This document shows, piece after piece, positions 39,529-47,538 of a stretch of DNA of 64,000 nt. The stretch is from positions 965,821 through 1,029,820 of the forward strand of contig NZ_JAHTLF010000018.1 in assembly GCF_024614185.1 (NCBI RefSeq), given 5' to 3'. The notes below the pieces were generated by a model. That model saw only the letters and a program-made list of their open reading frames with translations, ran no database searches and was not told the origin of the DNA. Position 1 is the first letter of the stretch. Each line of letters starts with the position of its first letter. This DNA comes from Nocardioides carbamazepini (GTDB lineage Bacteria > Actinomycetota > Actinomycetes > Propionibacteriales > Nocardioidaceae). Both the position numbers and the translations under genes were made by a program.

Positions 39529-40681
39529 CGGCCGGCCCAGCGCCGGCCGCCGCCGTCAGCGCGGCCGCCACCAGGCCGAGACACCCGAGGACGACGAACA
39601 GGCCGGTGCTGCCGCCGGTCCCGGCCGCGACCGCGGCGCCGGCCGCCGGAGCGAGCGCGGCGGCCACGCCCAGGGGCGCGTTGTAGACGCCGTTCAGGGC
39701 GGCGTACCGGTCGGGCCCCCAGTGCTCGCTCACGACGGTGGCGCCGATGAGGGTGAAGAGGCCGCGGGCGGCGCCGGCGACGACCGCGATCGCGATCAGC
39801 AGCGGCACCGGGCCGGGGACCACCGCGAGCGCGAGCACCGTGACGGAGAGGACGAGGATGATCGCCGCGGCGCGGGGGTTCGGTGCCATCCGGCGATCCA
39901 GCGCCGGGTAGAGCAGGCGGCCCACGACCTGTCCGGCGCCGCTGAGGCCGACCGCCCACGCCGCGAGCTGGACGCTCGTGCCGCGGTCCTGCAGGAGCGG
40001 GACGAGGTGCACCAGCGAGGCGTACATGACCAGTGACGTCAGCGCTCCCGACGCGGCCAGGAGCACGAAGGTGCGGCTGGCCAGGATGCTCCGGTCCGAG
40101 ATCGGCCGGGCCGGGCGCGCGTCGGCGGCCGGCTCCGGATGCCACGGCAGCCGCAGCGCGGCGGCGTGGGCGGGTGCCGTGAGCGCCAACAGCCCGCCGA
40201 GGACCAGATAGGTGGCCCGCCACCCGGTCCGGTCGCCGAGGGCGGCGGTCAACGGCGCGAAGACGGTCGAGGAGAACCCGGCCACCAGGGTGAGGGTCGT
40301 GATCGCCTGGACCCGGCGGGCGCCGTACCAGTGGGTGAGGGCCGCGAAGGCCGGCGGGTAGAAGGTGCCGGCACTCCCCGCGCCGGCGATCAGCCAGCCG
40401 ACGGCGAAGACCGGCAGCGACGGTGCGGTCGCGACCACCGCGACGCCTGCCGCCCCCACGACGCTGCCCGCGGTCATCACCACCCGAGGGCCGCGGTGCT
40501 GCAGGGCGCGGCCCGCCGCGATGCCGGCGATGGCACCGAACAGGCTGCCCGCCGAGAACGCCGCGGTGACGGCGGTCCCCGACCACCCGGTGTCCGCCGC
40601 GATCCCCGTGGCGAGCACGGTGAAGGCGTAGTAGAGGACGCCGTACGCGACGGTGACCGTGACGCACAGCGTGACCAGCAC
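39434..40681 (-). CDS. MFS transporter in the arsenic cluster
   Basis: The protein (about 415 residues) has twelve predicted membrane helices, including VTLCVTVTVAYGVLYYAFTVLATGIAADTGWSGT, GRALQHRGPRVVMTAGSVVGAAGVAVVA and FYPPAFAALTHWYGARRVQAITTLTLVAGFSSTVFAPLTAALGDRTGWR. It probably exports an arsenic or thiol compound, given the neighbours. Start is uncertain: GTG 40681 avoids a 119-bp overlap with the flavoprotein gene upstream; a longer frame from 40822 exists but its N-terminus is low complexity. The C-terminal tail is Arg/Gly-rich and overlaps the ArsR fusion. Confidence 0.82.
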   Translation of the reverse strand: MLVTLCVTVTVAYGVLYYAFTVLATGIAADTGWSGTAVTAAFSAGSLFGAIAGIAAGRALQHRGPRVVMTAGSVVGAAGVAVVATAPSLPVFAVGWLIAGAGSAGTFYPPAFAALTHWYGARRVQAITTLTLVAGFSSTVFAPLTAALGDRTGWRATYLVLGGLLALTAPAHAAALRLPWHPEPAADARPARPISDRSILASRTFVLLAASGALTSLVMYASLVHLVPLLQDRGTSVQLAAWAVGLSGAGQVVGRLLYPALDRRMAPNPRAAAIILVLSVTVLALAVVPGPVPLLIAIAVVAGAARGLFTLIGATVVSEHWGPDRYAALNGVYNAPLGVAAALAPAAGAAVAAGTGGSTGLFVVLGCLGLVAAALTAAAGAGPAVRTPGAGAARVGGPGSRARRGRGRTRPSSRP

Positions 40682-40703
40682 GCGGCGGGACCGCGAGGGG
40701 AGG

Positions 40704-42038
40704 TCAGGCGTCGACAGGGGACCGGCCGATCTCGAACACCTCCAGGGCCGGGGCGGACGCCGGTGCGGGCCCGCAGCAGCCACCGCCGGCCGCGTCGGGG
40801 TCGTCGAACACGCCCGCGCCACCGCACACCCCGGTGTCGGGCAGCACGAGCTCGACCCGCGCGGCGGCCTCGTGGTCTCCGGCGATGGCGGCGACGACGC
40901 TGCGCACCTGCTCGTAGCCGGTCAGGGCGAGGAAGGTCGGCGCCCGGCCGTAGGACTTCATGCCGACGAGGTACAGGTCCGGCTCCGGCTGGGCGAGATC
41001 CGCGGCACCCGTGGCGCGGACCGAGCCGCAGGAGTGGAGGTTGGGGTCGACCTCGGCCGCGATCCGGCGGGGCGCCTCGAGGGTCGGGTCGAGGTCGAGG
41101 CGCATCTCGGAGAGGAAGGACAGGTCGGGGCGGAACCCGGTCAGCACCACGACGGTGTCGGCGGCGGGCAGCGCCCGGCCGTCCTCGCCGACCAGCACCG
41201 CCCGCCCGTCCTCCTGGCGGATCTCCGCGGTGCGGAATCCGGTCACCAGCTCGACCACACCTGACTCGACGGCCCGCCTCGCCCGCTGGCCGAGGGCACC
41301 ACGCTCGGGCAGCTCATCGGCCGCGCCGCCGCCGAAGGTGCCGTCGCCGACCACGCGGCGGATGGCCCAGGTGATCCGGGTGCCGGGGGCCTGGTCGGCG
41401 ATCCGGACCAGCTCGTGGATCGCGTTGAAGGCGGAGTCGCCGGCCCCGACCACGACGGTGTGGCGTCCGGCGTAGCGCTCGGGGTGGGCCTGGTCGGGGA
41501 CCTGGTAGGCGATCGCGCCGGCGGCGGCCCGCTCGCCCAGGGCGGGCAGCCCGTCCGCGCCGGCCGGGTTCGGCCCGCGCCAGCTGCCGGAGGCGTCGAT
41601 CACGGCGCGCGCCTCGAGGCGCGCCTCGGTGCCCGCGGCGTCGACGACGTGGACGGTGAACGGCTGCGCCGCCCGCTCGGCGTCGACCAGCCGGTCGCGG
41701 CCCTTGCGCGACACCCCGGTCACGCGGGCGTCGTACCGCACCCGGTCGCCGAGGGCCTCCGCCAGCGGCGCGAGGTAGCCGGCGATCCACTCGGCTCCGG
41801 TCGGGTAGCCCCCCGCCGGGGCCGACCAGCCGGTCGGTTCGAGGAGCCGCGCCGCCGCGGCGTCGACCAGCTCCGGCCACGCCGAGAACAGCCGGACGTG
41901 TCCCCACTCCGCGACGGCGGACGCCGGGCCGGCGCCGGATTCCAGAACCAGCGGCTCCAGGCCGCGCTCGACCAGATGGGCGGCGGCGGCCAGGCCCTGC
42001 GGGCCGGCGCCGATCACCACGACGGGACGCTCACTCAT
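40704..42038 (-). CDS. FAD/NAD(P)-dependent flavoprotein with Cys-rich tail (arsenic-linked)
   Basis: The 444-residue protein has VVVIGAGPQGLAAAAHLVERG (FAD), then HTVVVGAGDSAFNAIHEL (NAD(P)) and a terminal ADTVVVLTGFRPDLSFL segment. The last 45 residues include Cys in LPDTGVCGGAGVFDDPDAAGGGCCGP, reminiscent of metalloid-binding tails. Such flavoproteins (ArsO-like) occur with arsenic resistance genes. ATG 42038 follows GGAGGAG at seven bases; it is divergent from the ArsR gene. Reaction unknown. Confidence 0.85.
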   Translation of the reverse strand: MSERPVVVIGAGPQGLAAAAHLVERGLEPLVLESGAGPASAVAEWGHVRLFSAWPELVDAAAARLLEPTGWSAPAGGYPTGAEWIAGYLAPLAEALGDRVRYDARVTGVSRKGRDRLVDAERAAQPFTVHVVDAAGTEARLEARAVIDASGSWRGPNPAGADGLPALGERAAAGAIAYQVPDQAHPERYAGRHTVVVGAGDSAFNAIHELVRIADQAPGTRITWAIRRVVGDGTFGGGAADELPERGALGQRARRAVESGVVELVTGFRTAEIRQEDGRAVLVGEDGRALPAADTVVVLTGFRPDLSFLSEMRLDLDPTLEAPRRIAAEVDPNLHSCGSVRATGAADLAQPEPDLYLVGMKSYGRAPTFLALTGYEQVRSVVAAIAGDHEAAARVELVLPDTGVCGGAGVFDDPDAAGGGCCGPAPASAPALEVFEIGRSPVDA

Positions 42039-42066
42039 CACGTACTCCTCCACTCGGGACCCTATT

Positions 42067-42119
42067 GCATCGACGTTCTTCGATGCGACAGCCTGGCTGA
42101 CGTATCGACAGATGTCAAT
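42067..42119. promoter_or_regulatory. two dyads between the flavoprotein and ArsR genes
   Basis: GCATCGA-N6-TCGATGC (42067-42086) and ATCGACA-GA-TGTCAAT (42104-42119) lie in the divergent promoter region. The second resembles an ArsR/SmtB-type 12-2-12 site in half-site content. Confidence 0.55.
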
Positions 42120-42139
42120 GGATCAGGCAGAATGGCGCC

Positions 42140-42499
42140 ATGGCCCCCTCCCTGCCGGTGATCCAGCCCAGCGACCTGGCCGCCTGCTGCGCGCCCGTCA
42201 CCGGCGGCCTGGTCTCCGACGCCACGGCCGAGCTGCTGGCGCGGATGTTCAAGGCGCTCGGCGACCCGACCCGGGTCAAGCTGCTCTCGCTGATCGCGGC
42301 CGCGCCCGGCGGCGAGGCGTGCATCTGCGACCTGACCGAGCCGGTCGGGCTCAGCCAGCCCACCGTGTCGCACCACATGAGGCTGCTCGTCGAGGCGGGA
42401 CTGGCGACGCGGGAGCAGCGCGGCCGGTGGGCCTACTACCGCGTCGCTCCCGACGTGCTGCGGTCGCTGGCGGCGGCGCTGGCGCCCGGCGCGGACTGA
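42140..42499 (+). CDS. ArsR/SmtB-family repressor
   Basis: The 119-residue protein has ALGDPTRVKLLSLIAAAPGGEACICDLTEPVGLSQPTVSHHMRLLVEAGLATREQRGRWAYYRV. The CICD motif and the N-terminal Cys pair (LAACCAPVTG) form a probable As(III) or Cd/Pb site. It should repress the divergent flavoprotein-MFS operon. ATG 42140 is clear. Confidence 0.92.
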   Translation: MAPSLPVIQPSDLAACCAPVTGGLVSDATAELLARMFKALGDPTRVKLLSLIAAAPGGEACICDLTEPVGLSQPTVSHHMRLLVEAGLATREQRGRWAYYRVAPDVLRSLAAALAPGAD

Positions 42500-42554
42500 G
42501 GGGCCCGCACCCCGATTGGGTGCCGGGACGACGCCCGCCTAGACTGACGACATC

Positions 42555-42660
42555 GAAGGGGAGTAGTCCTCAACGGCTGTGTCGACACACTGGCCCGTGA
42601 CGTTTGCGGGCCCGGCGCAGCAGGCCACCTCCGGTGGCGGACGAGACTTTCGACCAGATG
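42555..42660 (+). ncRNA. yybP-ykoY manganese riboswitch
   Basis: The leader contains the diagnostic GAAGGGGAGTAG (42555-42566) and, about 80 bases on, the paired block GACGAGACTTTCGACCAG (from about 42640). These are the two conserved loops of the yybP-ykoY Mn2+ aptamer. It sits in the 266-bp leader of a TMEM165/GDT1-type exporter, the standard partner of this riboswitch. The 105 bases between aptamer and start contain further dyads (GTGCCTGGTCGAAGGCAC near 42682-42699) suitable for an expression platform. Confidence 0.85.
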
Positions 42661-42765
42661 CGCGACCCATGAGAGATGGACGTGCCTGGTCGAAGGCACG
42701 TCATCGCGACGGGTTCCGCGTCGGGGTGCTCGAGCGCCTCCGGCCGGGCGCCGGAGAGGAACCAG

Positions 42766-43344
42766 ATGTACGCCTTCTTGTTGAGCACCGCGGTCATCTT
42801 CGTGGCCGAGCTCGGCGACAAGAGCCAGCTGATGGCGATGACCTTCGCCACCCGCTACCGCGCCCGGGACGTGATCATCGGCCTGACGGCCGCCACCGCG
42901 ATCGTGCACCTCGCGTCGGTCGGGATCGGGTACGCCATCGGCGACGCGTTCGGCGACTACCAGGGCACGATCGAGGTCTGCGCGGGCATCGCGTTCCTCG
43001 GCTTCGCGCTGTGGACGCTGCGCGGCGACGAGCTGACCGAGGACGACGAGCGCAAGGCGGCGGGCGCGACCGGCCGGGCGATCCTCGTCGTCGGCGTCTT
43101 CTTCTTCCTCGCCGAGCTGGGTGACAAGACGATGCTCGCCACCATCACCCTGGCCACGCAGGAGGGCTGGTTCGGCACCTGGCTCGGCTCCACGGTCGGC
43201 ATGGTCGCGGCCGACGCGCTCGCGATCGGCGTGGGCGCCGTGCTCGGCAGGAAGCTGCCGGAGCGGGTCATCAAGTACGGCGCCGCCGCGCTCTTCGCGC
43301 TCTTCGGGCTGCTGCTCATCGTCAGTGGGGCTGGTTGGATCTGA
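42766..43344 (+). CDS. TMEM165/GDT1-family Mn2+/Ca2+ exporter
   Basis: The 192-residue membrane protein has six helices in two halves, each with the family motif: VFVAELGDKSQLMAM and FFLAELGDKTMLATI. It exports Mn2+ (possibly Ca2+) in exchange for protons. A GAGAGGA ribosome binding site and a yybP-ykoY riboswitch precede the ATG, so expression should rise with Mn2+. The next gene starts two bases after its stop. Confidence 0.93.
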   Translation: MYAFLLSTAVIFVAELGDKSQLMAMTFATRYRARDVIIGLTAATAIVHLASVGIGYAIGDAFGDYQGTIEVCAGIAFLGFALWTLRGDELTEDDERKAAGATGRAILVVGVFFFLAELGDKTMLATITLATQEGWFGTWLGSTVGMVAADALAIGVGAVLGRKLPERVIKYGAAALFALFGLLLIVSGAGWI

Positions 43345-43346
43345 GG

Positions 43347-44663
43347 GTGAGTCCCGAGGCCCCGACCCCGCCATCGACCCCGGTCCCCGCCTCGGCCGGG
43401 GCCGGGGCCCGGGTCCGGGTCCGGCCGGCGTGGAGCCCGTGGCGCACGGTGTTCGCGTTCGGGCTGGTGAGCCTGGCGGCGGACATGGTCTACGAGGGGA
43501 TGCGGGCCATGGCCGGCCCCTTCCTCGGCAGCCTCGGGGCGTCGGCGCTGACCGTCGGGATCGTCACCGGTGCCGGCGAGGCGGTGGCGCTGGTGCTGCG
43601 CCTGGCGACCGGGCCCTGGGCGGACCGGAGCCGGCGGCACTGGCGGCTCACCGTCGTCGGGTACGCGATGACGGCGGTGTGCGTGCCGCTGCTCGCCGTT
43701 ACGCCCTTCCTCGGCAGCGCGGGGCTGGCGGTCGCGGCCACCCTGATCGTGCTGGAGCGCACCGGCAAGGCGGTCCGCAGTCCCGCGAAGTCCGCGCTGC
43801 TGGCGGGCATGGCGACCTCGACCGGACGCGGCAAGGGCTTCGCGGTCCACAAGGCGCTGGACCAGATCGGGGCCTTCTCCGGTCCGCTGCTGCTCGCCGG
43901 GATCGCCGCGCTCACCGGCCTGCTCTGGCCCGGCTTCGCGGTGCTCGCGATCCCCGGCGCACTGGCGATGCTGCTGCTCGCCCAGCTGCGCCGCCGGGCA
44001 CCGATCGCGACCCTGGCCGGGACCGACGAGTCCGAGGACGAGCCGGGCGGGCGCCCACCGCGCAGCGCCTGGGCCGAGGTCCGCACGGCGGCCGTGGGCG
44101 CCGATCTGCCCCGTGCGTTCCACCTGTTCTCGTTGGCCGCCGCGCTCACCACCGCCGGCCTGATGACCTTCGGCGTGATGTCGTACCGCTTCGTCGAGGC
44201 GGGCCTGGTCGCCGCGGCCGCCGTCCCCCTGGTCTATGCGCTCGCGATGGCGGTCGGGGCCGTCGCCGCGCTGGCGACCGGCGGTCTGTTCGACCGCTGG
44301 GGCGGCCGCGTCCTGCTCGTCGTACCGGTCCTCGTGGCGGTGGTGCCGCTGTGCGTCTTCACCGACCGGCTGGGGCTCGTCCTGGCCGGCGTGGTCGTGT
44401 GGGGCGCGGGCGCGGGCGTGCAGGACTCCGCCGTCAAGGCGTATGTCGCCGATCTGGTCCCCGTCGGGCGCCGGGCCACGGCGTACGGTGTCTTCGCGGC
44501 GGTGCAGGGCATCGGCGCGCTGGCCGGCGGCGTGCTCGCGGGCGCGCTGGTCGACGGGCACGTCACGCTCCTCGCGGTCGTGATCGGTGCGTTGCAGCTC
44601 GCCGCGGCCGTGCTGCTGTGGAGGAGCTGTAACTACCTGTCGTTGCCAGTACCTGATCCGTAG
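43347..44663 (+). CDS. MFS transporter whose 3' end lies in a palindromic element
   Basis: The 438-residue protein has about twelve membrane helices with the MFS features GFVTGAGEAVALVLRLATGPWADRSRRHWRLTVVGYAM and a conserved RTGKAVRSPAKSALLAG block typical of MFS proteins formerly called tetracycline-like. The last 13 residues (SCNYLSLPVPDP) are encoded by the repeat at 44626-44699, so the natural C-terminus was probably replaced when the element arrived. Start is GTG 43347 or TTG 43335. Substrate unknown; co-transcription with the Mn exporter is likely. Confidence 0.85.
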   Translation: MSPEAPTPPSTPVPASAGAGARVRVRPAWSPWRTVFAFGLVSLAADMVYEGMRAMAGPFLGSLGASALTVGIVTGAGEAVALVLRLATGPWADRSRRHWRLTVVGYAMTAVCVPLLAVTPFLGSAGLAVAATLIVLERTGKAVRSPAKSALLAGMATSTGRGKGFAVHKALDQIGAFSGPLLLAGIAALTGLLWPGFAVLAIPGALAMLLLAQLRRRAPIATLAGTDESEDEPGGRPPRSAWAEVRTAAVGADLPRAFHLFSLAAALTTAGLMTFGVMSYRFVEAGLVAAAAVPLVYALAMAVGAVAALATGGLFDRWGGRVLLVVPVLVAVVPLCVFTDRLGLVLAGVVVWGAGAGVQDSAVKAYVADLVPVGRRATAYGVFAAVQGIGALAGGVLAGALVDGHVTLLAVVIGALQLAAAVLLWRSCNYLSLPVPDP

Positions 44664-44699
44664 ACCGGTACGGCAGTGGCAAGGACAGTTAGTTACAGC
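44626..44699. repeat. palindromic element, copy 1
   Basis: The 74-bp near-perfect inverted repeat has arms GCTGTAACTA (44626-44635) and TAGTTACAGC (44690-44699), with further pairing of TTGCCA..T.CC to GG.A.TGGCAA. It shares an exact 26-bp core with copy 2 at 47450-47529, in the opposite orientation (from CCGTAGACCGG to TGGCAAG). It contains the stop codon of the MFS gene. Confidence 0.8.
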
Positions 44700-44717
44700 G
44701 CCGGACCACCCGAAGGG

Positions 44718-45245
44718 ATGAGGAAAGTGGAGATCGTGTTGCGCCCGGTCGTGGTCGAGGACCTGCCGCTGCTGGCGGGCGGCGACGTGACGTACGACGA
44801 CTTCGGCCCGCGTCCACCGCGCACCGAGCCCTACTCCCCGGCGCTGCGTGAGTTCGGCGGCCTCGCCGTGTGCGCCGCCGCGGGTGGCCAGCTGCTCGGC
44901 AGCGTGAGCTGGGTCTGGCAGCAGTGGGGGCCGATGCCGGAGTCGCGCAACCCGATGATCGGCATCTGGCTGCGCCCCGAGGCGCGCGGCCGCGGCGCGG
45001 GTACGGCGGCCCAGCGGGCGCTGGCCGAGCTGTTCTTCCAGCACACCACCGTCAACCGGGTCGAGGCGTGCACGGACGTCGAGAACATCGCCGAGCAGCG
45101 GGCGCTGGAGCGGGCCGGCTTCACCCGCGAGGGCACGGTGCGGGGTGCGCAGTGGCGGGCCGGCGCCTTCCGCGACTGCTACTCCTACAGCATCCTGCGC
45201 GCCGACCGGGAGGGCGGCGCCGGGCAGGCCGCTGCCGCCCACTGA
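44718..45245 (+). CDS. GNAT-family N-acetyltransferase
   Basis: The 175-residue acetyltransferase has the acetyl-CoA motif IGIWLRPEARGRGAGTAAQRALAELFF, then VNRVEACTDVENIAEQRALERAGFTREGTVRGAQWRAGAFRDCYSYSIL, the RimJ-like pattern. ATG 44718 follows CGAAGGG closely; GTG 44727 is an alternative. It converges with the DoxX gene, with a hairpin between. Confidence 0.9.
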   Translation: MRKVEIVLRPVVVEDLPLLAGGDVTYDDFGPRPPRTEPYSPALREFGGLAVCAAAGGQLLGSVSWVWQQWGPMPESRNPMIGIWLRPEARGRGAGTAAQRALAELFFQHTTVNRVEACTDVENIAEQRALERAGFTREGTVRGAQWRAGAFRDCYSYSILRADREGGAGQAAAAH

Positions 45246-45258
45246 CCGGGTAGCGCCC

Positions 45259-45289
45259 CCGATCGCGTCAGGTGGGTCGACGCGATCGG
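45259..45289. terminator. bidirectional hairpin between GNAT and DoxX genes
   Basis: CCGATCGCGTC (45259-45269), 9-nt loop, GACGCGATCGG (45279-45289). Perfect 11-bp stem between convergent genes. Confidence 0.75.
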
Positions 45290-45308
45290 AGGCAGTGGGA
45301 CCGGGGGC

Positions 45309-45686
45309 TCAGAAAGCCTGCGGGCCGAGCCGCTCGACGGCGACGAAGACCGAGAGCGCGAGCAGGACGAGGTTCATCACGAGGCTCTGGGTCTCGCCGC
45401 GCCGGGCGTGGACGATGATCGCGCCCACCATGGTGATCGCGAGCCCGATGGCCGCGGCCGGCACCAGGCCGGTGGCGACGTCGAAGGCGCCGGGCAGGAT
45501 CAGGCCGATCGCGCCGAGGACCTCGACCGCGCCGATCAGCTTGATCGCCCCGCCGGAGAAGTCCTCGGCCCAGCCCATCCGCGGGTCGGCGAGGATCTGC
45601 TCCTTGGACTTGGCCACCTTCATCGAGCCGGCCATCAAGAACAGTGCGGCGAGCAGGCCGGTGGCGATCCAGACGACGACGTTCAT
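45309..45686 (-). CDS. DoxX-family membrane protein
   Basis: The 125-residue protein has four helices and the pattern MNVVVWIATGLLAALFLMAGSMKVAKSKEQILADPRMGWAEDFSGGAIKLIGAVEVLGAIGLILPGAF. DoxX-like proteins of this type occur next to MarR regulators. It is divergent from a MarR gene (start 45792), with a 105-bp intergenic region. Confidence 0.92.
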   Translation of the reverse strand: MNVVVWIATGLLAALFLMAGSMKVAKSKEQILADPRMGWAEDFSGGAIKLIGAVEVLGAIGLILPGAFDVATGLVPAAAIGLAITMVGAIIVHARRGETQSLVMNLVLLALSVFVAVERLGPQAF

Positions 45687-45791
45687 GGGGTGACTCCTTC
45701 GCGACCTTCGACGTGAAGGCTCATGTCATCGAGGGTACGGGCAAGACACATGAATGTTCAAGTCATCTCGCCGCCGACCTATGCTGCACCC

Positions 45792-46298
45792 ATGACGCGG
45801 AAGGCGACGCGGAGCGCGGGCGAGCCGCGCTGGCTGACGCCCGAGGAGCTGGAGACCTGGCAGGCCCTGCACCTCGTGCTCGCGACCCTGCCGGGCGCCC
45901 TCGGCAGCCAGCTCCAGGCGGACGCCCGGCTGAGCTTCCTCGAGTACTACGTCCTGGCCGGCCTCGCGGACCAGCCGGACCACACCATGCGGCTGAGCCG
46001 GCTCGCGCTGCTCGCCAACGCCGAGCTGTCCCGGCTCTCGCACCTGGTCCGGCGGCTCGAGGACCGCGGGCTCGTCCGGCGGGAGCCGGACCCGACCGAC
46101 GGGCGGTTCACCAACGCGATCCTCCTGCCGGCGGGGCGCGCCGAGCTGGTGAAGGCGGCGCCGGGTCACGTCGCCCAGGTGCGTCGGCTCGTCTTCGACG
46201 TCCTCGACGACGAGGAGCAGCGGGTGCTCAGGACCGCGCTGCGCAAGGTCGTCGACCAGGTCGTCGGCTGTCCGCCTCCTGATTGTGAAGTGACGTAA
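45792..46298 (+). CDS. MarR-family transcriptional regulator
   Basis: The 168-residue regulator (MTRKATRSAGEPRWLTPEELETWQALHLVLATLPGALGSQLQADARLSFLEYYVLAGL) has HTMRLSRLALLANAELSRLSHLVRRLEDRGLVRREPDPTDGRFTNAILLPAGRAEL. ATG 45792 is preferred over an earlier in-frame start because family length and the upstream intergenic region fit. It probably controls the divergent DoxX gene; CATGAATGTTCAAG near 45749 is a possible site. Confidence 0.9.
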   Translation: MTRKATRSAGEPRWLTPEELETWQALHLVLATLPGALGSQLQADARLSFLEYYVLAGLADQPDHTMRLSRLALLANAELSRLSHLVRRLEDRGLVRREPDPTDGRFTNAILLPAGRAELVKAAPGHVAQVRRLVFDVLDDEEQRVLRTALRKVVDQVVGCPPPDCEVT

Positions 46299-46318
46299 TG
46301 ATGTAGTAACTTCACCAT

Positions 46319-46783
46319 ATGCAGCGAACGACCCCCCGCGACGCGATCGACCGCCTGATGCAGCTGTCGATGCTGATCTCCAGCGACCTCGGCCGCTACG
46401 AGAAGGCGTCCGGGCTCACCGCGCCGCGGATCCACCTGCTCTGGCAGCTCGGCCTCGGCGGCCCGACGACCCAGCAGCAGCTCGCGGCGGCGATGGACGT
46501 GACGCCACGCAATGTGACCGGCCTGGTCGACGGCCTGGTCGCCTCCGGCCACGTCACCCGCGAGCCGCACCCGACCGACCGGCGGGCGACCCTGGTGACG
46601 CCCACCGCCGCCGGGCTCGCGGTCATCGAGGAGAACCAGGAGAGCTACGACGACCTGGCCCGGCAGCTCTTCGGCGACCTCCCGGCCCGGAGGCTGGCCG
46701 ACTTCGCCGCGGTCCTCGACGTGACGATCGCGCGCTTCGCCGCACTCATGGAGGAGGCCCAGTCGGAGGAGGGCCAGTCATGA
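46319..46783 (+). CDS. MarR-family transcriptional regulator
   Basis: The 154-residue winged-helix protein contains GPTTQQQLAAAMDVTPRNVTGLVDGLVASGHVTREPHPTDRRATLVTPTAAGLAVIEENQESYDDLARQLFGDLP. It overlaps the following membrane-protein gene by four bases (ATGA), so the two are one operon. A region with GTAATGATGTAGTAAC just upstream (about 46295-46310) may be its own operator. Confidence 0.9.
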   Translation: MQRTTPRDAIDRLMQLSMLISSDLGRYEKASGLTAPRIHLLWQLGLGGPTTQQQLAAAMDVTPRNVTGLVDGLVASGHVTREPHPTDRRATLVTPTAAGLAVIEENQESYDDLARQLFGDLPARRLADFAAVLDVTIARFAALMEEAQSEEGQS

Positions 46784-47421
46784 GCGCGGTCATGAACCGC
46801 ACCTGGCGCATCGTCAAGGAGATCGTCCTGCTCGAGCTGGCGATCTGGCGCAACCTCGCTCGCTGGATCACCCGGCGTCCCGACGCCCCCGAGGGGGCGG
46901 TCCAGATCGGCTACGCCCAGCTGACCGCCCCCGTCATGTGGCTGTGGATCTTCGGCTCCTTCGTCGAGGTCATCGCCCTCGAGCTGGTCCTGCGCTCCGT
47001 CGACGCCACCTGGGCGCACGCCGTCCGAGTCCCGCTCCTCGTGGTCGGGCTCTGGGGTGCGTTGTGGATGCTCGGCATGGCCGGCTCGTTCTACGTCCGC
47101 CGCCACCTGGTGCTCCCCGACCGGATCCGGATCCGCAGCGGCCCCCGGTTCCACGTCGACGTACCGCTGGACGCGATCACGCACAGTCGCGGCGTCGAGC
47201 ACGAGTTCGAGGGCATGATCAGGTCGGTCCACGAGGAGGACGGCCTGCTGCTCGTCGGCCCGGGCAACCGCACCAATGTGGAGCTGACCCTGGTCGGGCC
47301 GACCCCGCTCGTCACGAACGACGGCGAGCGGGTCGTCGACCGGGTCGGGTTCTGGGTCGACGAGCCGCGCGAGGTGGTCCGCCTGCTGCAGGGCGCCGGA
47401 CAGGGACCGGGCGTGCGCTGA
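46780..47421 (+). CDS. hypothetical membrane protein of the MarR operon
   Basis: The 213-residue protein has two or three membrane helices (APVMWLWIFGSFVEVIALELVL; RVPLLVVGLWGALWMLGMAGSFYV) and a cytosolic strand-rich C-terminal part (IRIRSGPRFHVDVPLDAITHSRGVEHEF...VELTLVGPTPLVTNDGERVVDRVGFWVDEPREVVRLLQ). That part resembles membrane-associated PH-like domains. No family name. Translational coupling to MarR suggests the regulator controls it. Confidence 0.78.
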   Translation: MSAVMNRTWRIVKEIVLLELAIWRNLARWITRRPDAPEGAVQIGYAQLTAPVMWLWIFGSFVEVIALELVLRSVDATWAHAVRVPLLVVGLWGALWMLGMAGSFYVRRHLVLPDRIRIRSGPRFHVDVPLDAITHSRGVEHEFEGMIRSVHEEDGLLLVGPGNRTNVELTLVGPTPLVTNDGERVVDRVGFWVDEPREVVRLLQGAGQGPGVR

Positions 47422-47449
47422 GTGGCCGGCTCCCGCCCGGCCGGCCCGA

Positions 47450-47529
47450 GGAGCTGTAACTATCCGTTCTTGCCACTGCCGTACCGGTCTACGGGTGCGG
47501 TAGTGGCAACAAAAGACAGTTACAGTTCC
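47450..47529. repeat. palindromic element, copy 2 (inverted relative to copy 1)
   Basis: GGAGCTGTAACT (47450-47461) pairs with AGTTACAGTTCC (about 47518-47529). The core from CTTGCCACTGCCG to GGTCTACGG is the exact reverse complement of copy 1 for 26 bp. It sits between the convergent membrane-protein and CbiX-like genes and could terminate both. Confidence 0.8.
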
Positions 47530-47538
47530 GGCCCCCGG

